DNA of 63,714 nt from Faecalispora jeddahensis. Its GTDB lineage: Bacteria > Bacillota > Clostridia > Oscillospirales > Acutalibacteraceae. This document shows, one piece after another, positions 32,121 to 41,225 of the stretch. Position 1 is the first letter of the stretch; each line of letters starts with the position of its first letter. The notes under the pieces were generated by a model. That model saw nothing but the letters and a program-made list of their open reading frames with translations, had not been told where the DNA came from and did not search any database. The stretch spans positions 1 to 63,714 of the forward strand of contig NZ_CBYL010000018.1 of the NCBI RefSeq assembly GCF_000577335.1. Reading direction: 5' to 3'. The position numbers were made by a program, and so were the translations under genes.

Positions 32121-34183
32121 GCCCGGCCGAACTGGCGCTCTAATTCTTTGCGGGTCAGCACGATCGAGATCGGCCGCCCATGCGGGCAATACCGAAGCTG
32201 CGGGTTTTCATCGAGCTGCCGCACCAGGGCGATCAGTTCCTCCGGTGAACGATCGTCGTGCGCCTTCATCGCCGCGCGGCAGGCGATATTATGGTACAGC
32301 CAGTCGAGGTGCTCAGTCGTCACATCGGTGCGCGACTGCGCTAAGTAACCCGCGATCTCCATCACGGCCTCCGGTACGTCCTCCCCGGTCAGGGACAAGG
32401 GCGCGCTGCGCACCAGCACGGTGCCGCCGCCGAAATCGTCTATTTCAAAGCCGGCTGTTTCACATAGATCCAGCGAAGCCAGCACCGCCGCGTATTCGTT
32501 CTTTTCCAGCAGCACTGGTACGGGGGCCAGCAGCATTTGCGAAAAGGCCGTGCCGCTCTGCTCTTTGAGCCGCTCGTACAGCAGCCGTTCGTGCGCCGCG
32601 TGGCGGTCGATCAGCACCAGCTCCTCGCCGTCCGCGCCGTCGCGTTCGAGCAGGATATATGTGCCGAACGCGTGGCCGATATAGCGGAAATCCGCTGGAG
32701 CCTGCGCGTCAGGCGACGGCGCTTCCATCTGCCCCATAGAGGGCTGTTCCGCGAAAGGATTCCCCACTTCCGACTGCTGTGCCGGACTGCTGACCGGCAC
32801 AGCGCTGACAGGAGCGGCCTCCCCGCTGGGGGAAACCTCCCATTCCTCCGGTTCGGCAGCTCTTTGCGGGACTGTGCCGGGCTGAACCGGAGCACTCACA
32901 TTCGACTGTACCGGCAAAGCGGGTCGTGTGTCCGGCCATCGCTCTGTCAGAGGACGGGCAGACTCCGGGGAGCCTATTTTGTGATACGCGGGTGTTGTCG
33001 GCACGGCAATCTCCACCGGGTCGTCCACAGCGCTGTCATGTAGGGCCGGGGCAGCAGGCTTTGCAGCGCCAAACACGCCGGGCATCGCAATCTGCTGGGG
33101 TTTTGTATCCGGCACATCGAACGGCAAAGGCGGTGTCTGCGGCTTCGCAGCCGGCGGTTCCGCCGCACCGGGCAGCGTGATTTTATTCGGGGAATCCCCC
33201 TTTGAGAGCGCGGTCTTGACCCCGTAATACACGGCGTCGAACACCGGGCGCTCGTTGATGAAGCGAACCTCGAGCTTGCCGGGGTGAACGTTCACGTCCA
33301 CCGCCTGCACGGGAATCTCCAGATGCAGCACACAGGCCGGGAATTTGCCGACCATCAGCGAGCCCTTGAACGCCTGCTCCAGCGCCACCTGCGCGGTGCG
33401 GCTACGGATCGTGCGCCCGTTGATGAAAAACTGCTGCATGCTGCGGTTCGGGCGCGCGTGCGAGGGCTTGCTCACAAAACCAGTGACCCGCACCCCCTGC
33501 AATTCATACTCCACCGGAATCAGCCCTGCGGTGAATTCCCGGCCGAACACCGCAAACACCGCGGATTTCAGCTGCCCGTCGCCTGGGGCGCGCAGGGTCT
33601 CTTTTCCGTCGCGCACAAAGCGTACGGCAAGCTCCGGGTGCGACAGGGCGATTTTATCCATCACGGCGGCGACCGCGTTTGCCTCTACCGTGTCTTTCTT
33701 CAGGAATTTCATGCGGGCGGGAGTGTTGAAGAAAATGTCGCGCACGGTAATGACGGTGCCGCGCGCGCAGCCCGCATCCTCCAGCGCCTGTTCCTCGCCG
33801 CCTTCGATCACATAATGCGTTCCGGCCAGCTCCTCTTCGGTGCGGGTAAGCAGGTCGACCCTTGCCACCGCCGCAACGGAGGCCAATGCCTCGCCGCGAA
33901 AGCCGAGCGTGCCGATGGATTCGAGATCCTCCGCGTGCAGCACCTTGCTGGTGGCGTGGCGCAGAAACGCCGTGGGGACATCCTCCCGCGCGATGCCGCT
34001 GCCGTTGTCAGCGACGCGCATCAGCAGCGCGCCGCCATTTTGAATCTCTACCGAAATGCTCGTCGCACCGGCGTCGATCGAGTTTTCTACCAGCTCTTTG
34101 ATGACGGAGGCCGGGCGCTCCACCACCTCGCCGGCGGCGATCAGCTCCGCAACGTGTTTATCGAGCAGATTAATTTTCCCCAT
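32117..34183 (-). CDS. mutL: DNA mismatch repair protein MutL
   Basis: 688 residues. The GHKL ATPase motifs are IAAGEVVERPASVIKELVEN, DNGSGI and GFRGEAL at the N-terminus. A proline-rich linker of about 150 residues follows. The C-terminal endonuclease site DRHAAHERLLYE replaces the Gln of the usual DQHAxxER with Arg, and ACRAAMKAHD and CPHGRPISI complete the metal site. It nicks the nascent strand in mismatch repair. GGGAGG precedes ATG 34183. mutS lies upstream with a palindromic repeat between. Confidence 0.96.
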   Translation of the reverse strand: MGKINLLDKHVAELIAAGEVVERPASVIKELVENSIDAGATSISVEIQNGGALLMRVADNGSGIAREDVPTAFLRHATSKVLHAEDLESIGTLGFRGEALASVAAVARVDLLTRTEEELAGTHYVIEGGEEQALEDAGCARGTVITVRDIFFNTPARMKFLKKDTVEANAVAAVMDKIALSHPELAVRFVRDGKETLRAPGDGQLKSAVFAVFGREFTAGLIPVEYELQGVRVTGFVSKPSHARPNRSMQQFFINGRTIRSRTAQVALEQAFKGSLMVGKFPACVLHLEIPVQAVDVNVHPGKLEVRFINERPVFDAVYYGVKTALSKGDSPNKITLPGAAEPPAAKPQTPPLPFDVPDTKPQQIAMPGVFGAAKPAAPALHDSAVDDPVEIAVPTTPAYHKIGSPESARPLTERWPDTRPALPVQSNVSAPVQPGTVPQRAAEPEEWEVSPSGEAAPVSAVPVSSPAQQSEVGNPFAEQPSMGQMEAPSPDAQAPADFRYIGHAFGTYILLERDGADGEELVLIDRHAAHERLLYERLKEQSGTAFSQMLLAPVPVLLEKNEYAAVLASLDLCETAGFEIDDFGGGTVLVRSAPLSLTGEDVPEAVMEIAGYLAQSRTDVTTEHLDWLYHNIACRAAMKAHDDRSPEELIALVRQLDENPQLRYCPHGRPISIVLTRKELERQFGRA

Positions 34184-34227
34184 TCACTTGCCTCCCTGCT
34201 TCCTGTTGGTCAATTGCTTTTCCATCC

Positions 34228-34300
34228 CATATGATGCAAGTACAGCGGTATCTTCCCCCGCCTATGACGGGGGAAGATACCCACCACGATTCCATATGAT
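34228..34300. repeat. Intergenic palindrome family, copy R2
   Basis: A 14-bp perfect stem, GGTATCTTCCCCCG (34247-34260) with its complement at 34269-34282, loop of 8, flanked by CATATGAT on both sides (34228 and 34293). It lies between mutS and mutL; no T tract follows, so it is not a standard terminator. Confidence 0.7.
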
Positions 34301-34306
34301 ATAGCT

Positions 34307-36922
34307 CTAATTCTGCGCCAGCTTACTCAGTTCAAACAGCGTATTCATACATTCGATGGGCGTCAGCGTATTGACATCCATCTGCCGCAGACGCTGGAGC
34401 ACTTCGGATTCCTGCGGCGGCACAAGAGAAAGCTGCGCCGTTTCCTCTTCGCGCGGTTTTCTGCCGGAGCCCTTCGGCGTGACCGGCCTGCCGCTTTCCA
34501 GCTCACGCAGCACCTGCTTGGCCCGGTTCACTACGGAGTTCGGCACGCCGGCGAGCTTTGCGACCTCGATGCCGAAGCTGTCGTCCGCCCCGCCGCGCAC
34601 GATGCGCCGCAGGAAGGTGATATCGTCGCCGCGTTTTTTCACGGCAATATTAAAATTCTTCACGCCGGAAACCAACTCCTCCAACACAGTGAGCTCATGG
34701 TAGTGCGTTGCGAACAGCGCCTTTGCGCCGAGGGAACGCTTGTCCGTCACATGCTCGAGCACCGCGCGGGCAATGCTCATGCCGTCGAACGTGGAGGTGC
34801 CGCGCCCGATCTCATCAAGGATCAACAGGCTGCGGCTCGTGGCGTTTTTCAAAATATCCGCGACCTCGGTCATCTCTACCATAAAGGTGGACTGCCCGGA
34901 GGCCATGTCGTCCGACGCGCCGACGCGGGTGAAGATCGCATCTACCACGCCGATTTCCGCCGACTGCGCGGGCACAAAGCAGCCGATCTGCGCCATGAGC
35001 ACGATCAGCGCGATCTGGCGCATATAGGTGGATTTACCGGCCATGTTCGGGCCGGTGATGATCGCGACGCGGTTTTCTTCCTGATCGAGCTCCACGTCGT
35101 TCGGCACAAAGGGCACGCCGTCGAGCATCTGCTCCACCACGGGGTGGCGGCTCTCTTTCAGAATGATTTTTCCGCTGAGGTTCACCTCGGGGCGCTGGTA
35201 GCTGTTCGCCACAGACACCGCCGCGAACGAGGTGAGAACATCGAGCTGCGCCACGGCCGAGGCCGTAGCCTGCACCCGTTCGAGCTGTGACGCCGCCTCG
35301 GCCCGCACCTGCTCAAAGAGCTGCGTTTCGAGCTGCACGGATTTTTCATGCGCGCCCAGAATGCGGCCCTCCAGCTGTTTCAGATCGGGCGTGATGAAGC
35401 GCTCGCAGTTCGTCAGAGTCTGCTTTCTTATGTACTCGTCAGGCACCTTGTCGCGGTAAGAGTTTGAAACCTCGATATAATAACCGAATACCCGGTTGTA
35501 ACCTACTTTGAGTTTTGGAATTCCCGTTTTCTCTCGCTCCCGCGTTTCGAGCTGCGCGATGATTTCTTTGCCGCTGCCCATATCGGTTCTCAGCTCGTCG
35601 AGCTCCTCGTGGTAGCCGGGGCGGATCATGCCGCCCTCGCGGATGGAAAACGGGGGCTCGTCGACGATGGCGCTTTCAATTAAGGCCGCCACATCCTCGA
35701 GCGGGTCGATCTTTTCCCTGATTTCCCTGAGCAGAGCCGAGGAAACGCCGCCCAGCAATTGTTTTAATTCCGGCAGGCGCGAAAGCGCCGCGCACAGAGA
35801 GCGCAGCTCGCGCGCGTTGGCCGAGCCGTACACGATGCGCGTCATCAGCCGCTCCAGATCGTGTACGCCGGAGAGCTGTTCGGCAACGGCGTCGCGGAAC
35901 ATGCTGTCCATCGAGAGCTCCTCCACCGCATTCTGGCGGCGAAGAATCTGCGCGGGATTCAGAAGCGGGCGTTCAATCCACACCCGGATGAGCCGTTTGC
36001 CCATCGCGGTTTTGGTCTTGTCCAGCACCCAGAGCAGCGAACCGCGCTTACTTTTGCCGCGCATGGTTTCCAGCAGCTCCAGATTGCGCCGGGCCGATAA
36101 ATCCAGACCCATAAACTGTGAGCCGGAATACATCTCGATGGTATCCATGCGCTCCAGGCCCGTACGCTGGGTCTTTTTGAGGTACAGCAGCAGGCATCCG
36201 ACCGCCTGTGCCGTTAAGGGATACGCGGAAACGCCGGAGGAATCGAGCCGCTCGGGCGAAAACTGCGCCTTGAGCAGCTGTTCGGCGCCCGTCGTTTCCT
36301 CCTGCGGCAGGCACTCCAGCGCCGCGCTGAGTTTTTCCTTGATAAATTTGCCCAGACCCGTCATTTGCAGGGTCTGGGGATTGATGAGAATCTCACGGGG
36401 AGAAAAGCGGGCCAGTTCGTTTCTCACTTGGGATTCCAGCTCCTGCAAGGAATCCGCCAGGAGCTCCGTGGCCCGCAGTTCACCCGTGGAAATATCCGCA
36501 AAACAGACGCCCGCGGCATGTTCCCCCGCGAACACCGAGCAGATAAAGTTGTTCTTTGATTCGTCGAGCATGCTGCTCTCCATGACCGTGCCGGGCGTGA
36601 TCACGCGGATGACCGCGCGTTTGACCAGCCCCTTGGCCAGCGCCGGGTCTTCCATCTGCTCGCAGATCGCTACCTTGTAGCCCTTGGCCACCAGGCGCGC
36701 GATGTAGCTTTCGGCACTGTGGAACGGTACGCCGCACATGGGCGCGCGCTCCTCCTGCCCGCAGTCGCGGCCCGTCAGGGTCAGCTCCAGCTCGCGGGAA
36801 GCGAGCTTCGCATCCTCAAAAAACATCTCGTAAAAATCGCCCAGCCGGAAAAACAGCAGGGTATCCGGATTCTGTTCCTTGATTTCAAAATATTGCTTCA
36901 TCATGGGCGAAAGATCCGCCAT
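34307..36922 (-). CDS. mutS: DNA mismatch repair protein MutS
   Basis: 871 residues, full length. The mismatch-contacting FRLGDFYEMFFEDA (Phe-x-Glu type) is in domain I, TGPNMAGKSTYMRQIAL is the Walker A, DEIGRGTSTFDG the Walker B, and FATHYHEL the signature. It recognises mispairs and loops and recruits MutL. It follows ylbF by 36 bases on the same strand. Confidence 0.97.
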   Translation of the reverse strand: MADLSPMMKQYFEIKEQNPDTLLFFRLGDFYEMFFEDAKLASRELELTLTGRDCGQEERAPMCGVPFHSAESYIARLVAKGYKVAICEQMEDPALAKGLVKRAVIRVITPGTVMESSMLDESKNNFICSVFAGEHAAGVCFADISTGELRATELLADSLQELESQVRNELARFSPREILINPQTLQMTGLGKFIKEKLSAALECLPQEETTGAEQLLKAQFSPERLDSSGVSAYPLTAQAVGCLLLYLKKTQRTGLERMDTIEMYSGSQFMGLDLSARRNLELLETMRGKSKRGSLLWVLDKTKTAMGKRLIRVWIERPLLNPAQILRRQNAVEELSMDSMFRDAVAEQLSGVHDLERLMTRIVYGSANARELRSLCAALSRLPELKQLLGGVSSALLREIREKIDPLEDVAALIESAIVDEPPFSIREGGMIRPGYHEELDELRTDMGSGKEIIAQLETREREKTGIPKLKVGYNRVFGYYIEVSNSYRDKVPDEYIRKQTLTNCERFITPDLKQLEGRILGAHEKSVQLETQLFEQVRAEAASQLERVQATASAVAQLDVLTSFAAVSVANSYQRPEVNLSGKIILKESRHPVVEQMLDGVPFVPNDVELDQEENRVAIITGPNMAGKSTYMRQIALIVLMAQIGCFVPAQSAEIGVVDAIFTRVGASDDMASGQSTFMVEMTEVADILKNATSRSLLILDEIGRGTSTFDGMSIARAVLEHVTDKRSLGAKALFATHYHELTVLEELVSGVKNFNIAVKKRGDDITFLRRIVRGGADDSFGIEVAKLAGVPNSVVNRAKQVLRELESGRPVTPKGSGRKPREEETAQLSLVPPQESEVLQRLRQMDVNTLTPIECMNTLFELSKLAQN

Positions 36923-36958
36923 TTCTCCATCCCCCGTCTGTTTGCTTTGTTCTGATGA

Positions 36959-37369
36959 TCAATGGCAGCCAGAGCAGCCGGAGCATCCGCCCGCACCGCA
37001 GCCGCCGGCCTGGTAATCCGCCAGATCGGGGTCTTCGCCGTCAGCAGAAGCGTTGATGATCGCGCTGACGCGCTGGAGCATCATGTCCATATCTTCCTTC
37101 GCAAGGTTAAAGTCCATCATGGCCGGGTGGTTCATCACACTGTCATAGGCTTCACGCAGTTCCTCGTTGAGCTGCTGCATCTTGTCCTCGTCACGGTCGG
37201 CTTTGCCGCCTTCCTGGCTGATCGCGATTCTCTTGAGGTTGAAATCCGCGATCATCTTCTGCAGTTCCTCGTTTTCTTCGCTCTCTTTGCGGGCCTTCTG
37301 AAAATCGAGGTATCTTTCGTCCTTCTGAATCTCTTTGCCGAGCTGGCGAGCCATCTCAATAACGTCCAT
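36959..37369 (-). CDS. ylbF: YlbF/YmcA-family protein with Cys-rich tail
   Basis: 136 residues. The helical YlbF domain (IEMARQLGKEIQKDERYLDF ... MMDFNLAKEDMDMMLQRVS) fills most of the protein. The last 15 residues hold four cysteines in GGCGAGGCSGCSGCH. In Bacillus the related RicA-RicF-RicT complex binds Fe-S clusters and controls mRNA processing, competence and sporulation. The tail could bind metal here (inference). It sits between miaB and mutS; miaB, itself an Fe-S enzyme, is upstream. Confidence 0.85.
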   Translation of the reverse strand: MDVIEMARQLGKEIQKDERYLDFQKARKESEENEELQKMIADFNLKRIAISQEGGKADRDEDKMQQLNEELREAYDSVMNHPAMMDFNLAKEDMDMMLQRVSAIINASADGEDPDLADYQAGGCGAGGCSGCSGCH

Positions 37370-37445
37370 GGTTACTGCCTCCTAATTTATTTCATTAAAA
37401 TTTTATCTGCGCGCCGCCGGGTGGCGGCTGTATCCAAACCGAAAC

Positions 37446-37490
37446 CGCTTTTCCCGGGTACACTGTCATTAGCATGCCCGCAAAAAAGCG
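37446..37490. repeat. Two-tier intergenic palindrome, related to 3566-3592
   Basis: Outer CGCTTTT (37446-37452) pairs with AAAAGCG; inner GGGTA...TGCCC carries CACTGTCATTAGCA. The inner part shares GGGTAC, CTGT and TTAGCAT in order with the palindrome at 3566-3592. Located between miaB and ylbF. Confidence 0.5.
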
Positions 37491-37504
37491 CCATCGCTGA
37501 ATCG

Positions 37505-38920
37505 TCAGGCCAATTCTCCGTTTAAAATCCAGTTTCGGGCGGCCGTAACCCTAACCTGACAGAACTCACCGATCTTCTCGTCGCCGCCGCCGAATTCCAC
37601 GATGATGTTGCCGCCGGAGCGCCCGGCCAAAAGACCGGTCTTGGAGCTTCTTTCCTCCGCCAGCACCCGCTGCACCGTACCGACCATCTCGGCGCAGCGC
37701 TTTGCCGCAATCTCTTCCTGCACGGCGAGCAGCTCGCGGAACCAGCGGGATTTCTCCTCATACGGAACCGGGTCCGGCAGCTCTGCCGCGCGGGTACCGA
37801 TGCGGGGTGAATAGATGAACGTAAACAAAGAGGTAAACTCCACCTCTTCGATCAAACTGACGGTTTCACAAAACTCCTCGTAGGTTTCACCGGGAAAGCC
37901 CACAATAATATCGGACGTCAGCGATAAATCCGGGATTTTTTCTTTCGCGTAGGCAACCAGACCAAGGTATTTTTCCCGCGTATAGCTGCGGTTCATCGCC
38001 TTTAGAATCCGGTTGCTGCCGGATTGGAACGGCAGGTGCAGATGGTGCGAGATATGCCGGCTCCGTGCGATGGTGTCGATCAGCTCGTGCGTCGCGTCCT
38101 TCGGGTGCGACGTCATAAAGCGCAGCTGAAAATCCCCATCGATCGCGTCAAGCTGCCGCAGCAGCTCCGCAAAGCTAATTGCGGGAGTCAGCTCTTTGCC
38201 GTAGGAGTTGACGTTCTGCCCCAAGAGGGTAATATCCCGGTAGCCTGCACTTACTAAAGAGCGTACCTCTTCGAAAATCGCCTCAGGCCTGCGGCTGCGC
38301 TCACGCCCGCGCACATAGGGCACGATGCAGTACGAGCAGAAGTTGTTGCAGCCATACATCACGGTCACCCACGCCTTGAACGAGCCGTCGCGCCGGATGG
38401 GAAGACCCTCCACAATCGTTTTATCCTCACTGTCGTCGCCGCGCTCAAACACGCGCCGCCCGTCGGTGAGCGTGCGGAACATCAGCTCCGGCAGCTTGTG
38501 AATCACATGGGTGCCGAACACCAGATTCACAAACGGAAAGCTCTTTTTCATACGCTCGGCCACGTGCTCCTGTTCCATCATGCAGCCGCACACGGCCACG
38601 ATCAGGGATGGATTGCGGCGCTTGACGTTTTTGAGCGCGCCCACGTTGCCGAACACGCGGTCCTCCGCGTGCTCGCGGATCGCGCAGGTGTTAAACAGAA
38701 TCAGATCCGCCTCATCCTCGTCCTCAGTGAAAGAGAAGCCCATCTGCTCTAACTGTCCTTTGATTTTTTCCCCGTCCGCCACGTTCTGCTGGCAGCCGTA
38801 GGTGCGCACGCACGCCATCGGCACTGCGCCCCGGGCGCGGATGGACATAATCTGCGCCACTTCTTCAATATGCTCTTCTCGGGTGAATTCCCGCGTAGTC
38901 TGTTCCAGCTTCTCTGTCAA
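37505..38920 (-). CDS. miaB: tRNA-2-methylthio-N6-dimethylallyladenosine synthase
   Basis: 471 residues. The N-terminal MTTase domain has RTYGCQQNVADGEKI and LILFNTCAIREHAEDR with cysteines for the auxiliary cluster; the radical SAM motif is YGCNNFCSYCIVPYVRGRERS (CxxxCxxC); a TRAM domain ends the protein. It methylthiolates i6A37 made by MiaA. A clear promoter lies about 35 bases upstream, and miaB-ylbF-mutS-mutL-miaA follow on one strand. Confidence 0.96.
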   Translation of the reverse strand: MTEKLEQTTREFTREEHIEEVAQIMSIRARGAVPMACVRTYGCQQNVADGEKIKGQLEQMGFSFTEDEDEADLILFNTCAIREHAEDRVFGNVGALKNVKRRNPSLIVAVCGCMMEQEHVAERMKKSFPFVNLVFGTHVIHKLPELMFRTLTDGRRVFERGDDSEDKTIVEGLPIRRDGSFKAWVTVMYGCNNFCSYCIVPYVRGRERSRRPEAIFEEVRSLVSAGYRDITLLGQNVNSYGKELTPAISFAELLRQLDAIDGDFQLRFMTSHPKDATHELIDTIARSRHISHHLHLPFQSGSNRILKAMNRSYTREKYLGLVAYAKEKIPDLSLTSDIIVGFPGETYEEFCETVSLIEEVEFTSLFTFIYSPRIGTRAAELPDPVPYEEKSRWFRELLAVQEEIAAKRCAEMVGTVQRVLAEERSSKTGLLAGRSGGNIIVEFGGGDEKIGEFCQVRVTAARNWILNGELA

Positions 38921-38953
38921 AAAGTGCGACCTCCTATGCTACGGTATCAGTGT

Positions 38954-38982
38954 ATTATATCATATTTTCCCTTTTCCGGCAA
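38954..38982 (-). promoter_or_regulatory. Promoter of the miaB-led gene run
   Basis: Minus strand -35 TTGCCG (38982-38977), 17-base spacer, -10 TATAAT (38959-38954). Confidence 0.65.
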
Positions 38983-39139
38983 GTAAAACACCATGGGAAG
39001 CGGCGCTGTTTTCCCATCCACAAAGAGCGGTTTTCCCCGCATGCAAAGACCGGAAGAATCAGCAGGGCCGCCCGGATCGGCGGGGAAAACTCCCCGCATC
39101 AAAACCCAGACGGCCCATTCTGTTTTTTGATCGTCCCCG

Positions 39140-40084
39140 TCACCGCGGGTGGTACATCCACGGAAGCATCCGCCACAGCCGGATGCGGCCCCGCAGCGCC
39201 CTACCGGTTTTCTTCCCCTGCACCAGCAGGCGGTCGTATCCCTCTACCCGCAGGTACCCGCGCACGGTATTGTAACCGAGGCCCTCGCGCAGAAGCACAT
39301 CTACGCAGTCCATCACCGTTTCGGGCAGCTTTCGCTCCTCAAAGCTTTCACACAGCTCCCGATTGTCCGGGCAGCGGTTTTCGATCACGGCCTGAACCCG
39401 CAGCATTGCCTCAATCGCCTGAAAAATCTCGCGGCCCGCCGGGGCGGACTTTGCCCGCCACAGCTCCAGCTCGCGGCGGCGTTTGAGCGCTACCGGCGCT
39501 CTTGCAACCTTTGCGCCGGAAAGCAGACAGCAGTAAATGAACTCCTCGCTGTAGCCGTGGCTGCAGTTTTCCTGAAAATACAGCTTCTGCGCTTGCAGAA
39601 AGCTTTTGCGCAGCAGCAGCGCGGCAATATCGATACGCAGGCGGCCCTGCGCCATCTGCTGCACATACCAGGGGCCGTCGCCGCCCGCCGGTTTGCCCTT
39701 TAACTGCTCCGCGTTCGCATCCAGGCCGCCGAACACCAAATCCGCCTGCGCCGCCCGCGCCGCTTCCAGATAGGAGGAAAGATACCCGCCGTACAGCCGG
39801 CGGGCGAACACGAAGGAAAGGTACTCCCCCGCCGCCTTCTGCATGCCGGTGTTCAGCGCAGCGGAAACGCTTCCTTTTCCATTTTGAATCACAAAGCCCT
39901 GCAGTCTTTCTTCTTTGATATACTGCACCGCACGCAGCACCGTCTGATCCTCAGAGCCCATATCGACAATGATCCACTCTGCCGCAGCGGCGCCCACCTG
40001 CTCTTTGATAGAACGCAGGATTCCAGGCAATTCTATTTCAATATCCCGCACGGGCAGGATCAGGGAAAGCTCGGGTGCCTGCAT
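39140..40084 (-). CDS. Degenerate family 2 glycosyltransferase-like protein
   Basis: About 314 residues. The N-terminal LSLILPVRDIEIELPGILRS and EWIIVDMGSEDQTVL resemble the GT-A nucleotide-sugar fold. At the position of the DxD metal site the protein reads YLSFVFARRLYGG, with no Asp pair, so activity is doubtful. The C-terminal half is helical and basic, without clear membrane segments. The start is uncertain: ATG 40084 (CAGGAG upstream), GTG 40090 or ATG 40105. Function unknown; it is not clearly linked to its neighbours. Confidence 0.6.
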   Translation of the reverse strand: MQAPELSLILPVRDIEIELPGILRSIKEQVGAAAAEWIIVDMGSEDQTVLRAVQYIKEERLQGFVIQNGKGSVSAALNTGMQKAAGEYLSFVFARRLYGGYLSSYLEAARAAQADLVFGGLDANAEQLKGKPAGGDGPWYVQQMAQGRLRIDIAALLLRKSFLQAQKLYFQENCSHGYSEEFIYCCLLSGAKVARAPVALKRRRELELWRAKSAPAGREIFQAIEAMLRVQAVIENRCPDNRELCESFEERKLPETVMDCVDVLLREGLGYNTVRGYLRVEGYDRLLVQGKKTGRALRGRIRLWRMLPWMYHPR

Positions 40085-40292
40085 CTGCACACACACTCCT
40101 GACATTTCATTTGCTATTTAAACGGCGAAACGCCTTTGTTTCGGCAACATATTTCCGATGTTCAGTATACCATATTTTGACCGGGAATAAAGATGTAAAA
40201 GTAACAGAAGCTTCCCATCTGCGTAAAATCTTTTGTTTCTTTTTCCGGTTTGTCTCCCGGGCCCACAAACGGATTTCCCAATAAACGCCGGG

Positions 40293-40322
40293 ATGACAGG
40301 GAAGTCTTTGTTGTGCTATAAT
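40293..40322 (+). promoter_or_regulatory. Promoter of the two-component operon
   Basis: -35 ATGACA (40293-40298), 18-base spacer, consensus -10 TATAAT (40317-40322), giving a leader of about 200 bases. Confidence 0.65.
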
Positions 40323-40329
40323 ACGGAAG

Positions 40330-40526
40330 AAGAACTTCGGGCTGCATTCCATCCTCATCAAAGCACATCCTTTGGGCGATGGGAAGAGCCTTGTGGCAAT
40401 CGTAAGAGAGCTGTAAGAAAACTGCCTCAAATTTGTCAGTTTTTTATACTAAGATAAAAAAAGGAACCTATGTCCCTTGAACATCCGGTCAAGTTCCTGT
40501 AACAATTGTTTGGAGGAAAATCGGAG
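40330..40526 (+). other. Structured 5' leader of the response-regulator gene
   Basis: A long interrupted hairpin (GGCT/AGCC, TTCCATC/GATGGGAA, CAAAG/CTTTG between about 40339 and 40395) is followed by AAAACTG/CAGTTTT with six T (about 40418-40445, terminator-like) and by GGAAC...CTTGA/TCAAGTTCC near 40463-40497. This could be an attenuated leader; no known class is recognised. Confidence 0.4.
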
Positions 40527-41225
40527 ATGGAAAAACAATGCATTCTGGTCGTGGACGACGACAAGGAAATCGTTCGGGCCATTTCGATTTATCTGGAAAA
40601 AGAGGGCTACGACGTACTGTGCGCATACGATGGTGTACAAGCTGTGGATTTTGCCATGAGCCGGAACATCCATCTGATCCTGATCGATGTGATGATGCCG
40701 CGGCAGAACGGTTTGGCCGCGATTTTGAAAATCCGCGAAACCCGCAATCTGCCGATCATTGTGCTTTCCGCCAAATCGGAGGACAGCGACAAGATTCTGG
40801 GCCTTTCTATGGGCGCGGACGATTACATTACAAAGCCTTTTAATCCACAGGAGCTGGTAGCGCGGGTAAAATCGCAGCTGCGGCGCTACACCACCCTGGG
40901 GGATATCAACTCGACGGCGCAGAACCTGATTACGATCGGCCGCCTGACCTTTGACACGGATAACCACACGCTCACAGCCGACGGCGAGCCGGTGCGGCTG
41001 ACCGCCACCGAAACAAAGATCGTGGAGCTGCTGATGAAAAACGCCGGCCGGATTTTTCCGGCGGAAGAAATCTATCGGCGCGTTTGGAACGAGCCGGCTT
41101 TTTCGGCTGAAAACACCGTGATGGTACACATCCGCCGCATTCGCGAGAAAATTGAGATCAACCCGAAGGAACCCGAATATTTGAAGGTGGTGTGGGGGAT
41201 TGGATACAAAATCGACAAACCATAA
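40527..41225 (+). CDS. OmpR/PhoB-type response regulator
   Basis: 232 residues. The receiver domain has the acidic pair VDDDKE, phospho-acceptor Asp in LILIDVMMP, and the conserved Lys in DDYITKPFNPQEL. The winged-helix DNA-binding domain follows (LTATETKIVELLMKNAG, VHIRRIREKIE, VWGIGYKID). It should be activated by the downstream histidine kinase, whose start it overlaps. ATG 40527 follows GGAGGAAAA. Confidence 0.95.
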   Translation: MEKQCILVVDDDKEIVRAISIYLEKEGYDVLCAYDGVQAVDFAMSRNIHLILIDVMMPRQNGLAAILKIRETRNLPIIVLSAKSEDSDKILGLSMGADDYITKPFNPQELVARVKSQLRRYTTLGDINSTAQNLITIGRLTFDTDNHTLTADGEPVRLTATETKIVELLMKNAGRIFPAEEIYRRVWNEPAFSAENTVMVHIRRIREKIEINPKEPEYLKVVWGIGYKIDKP

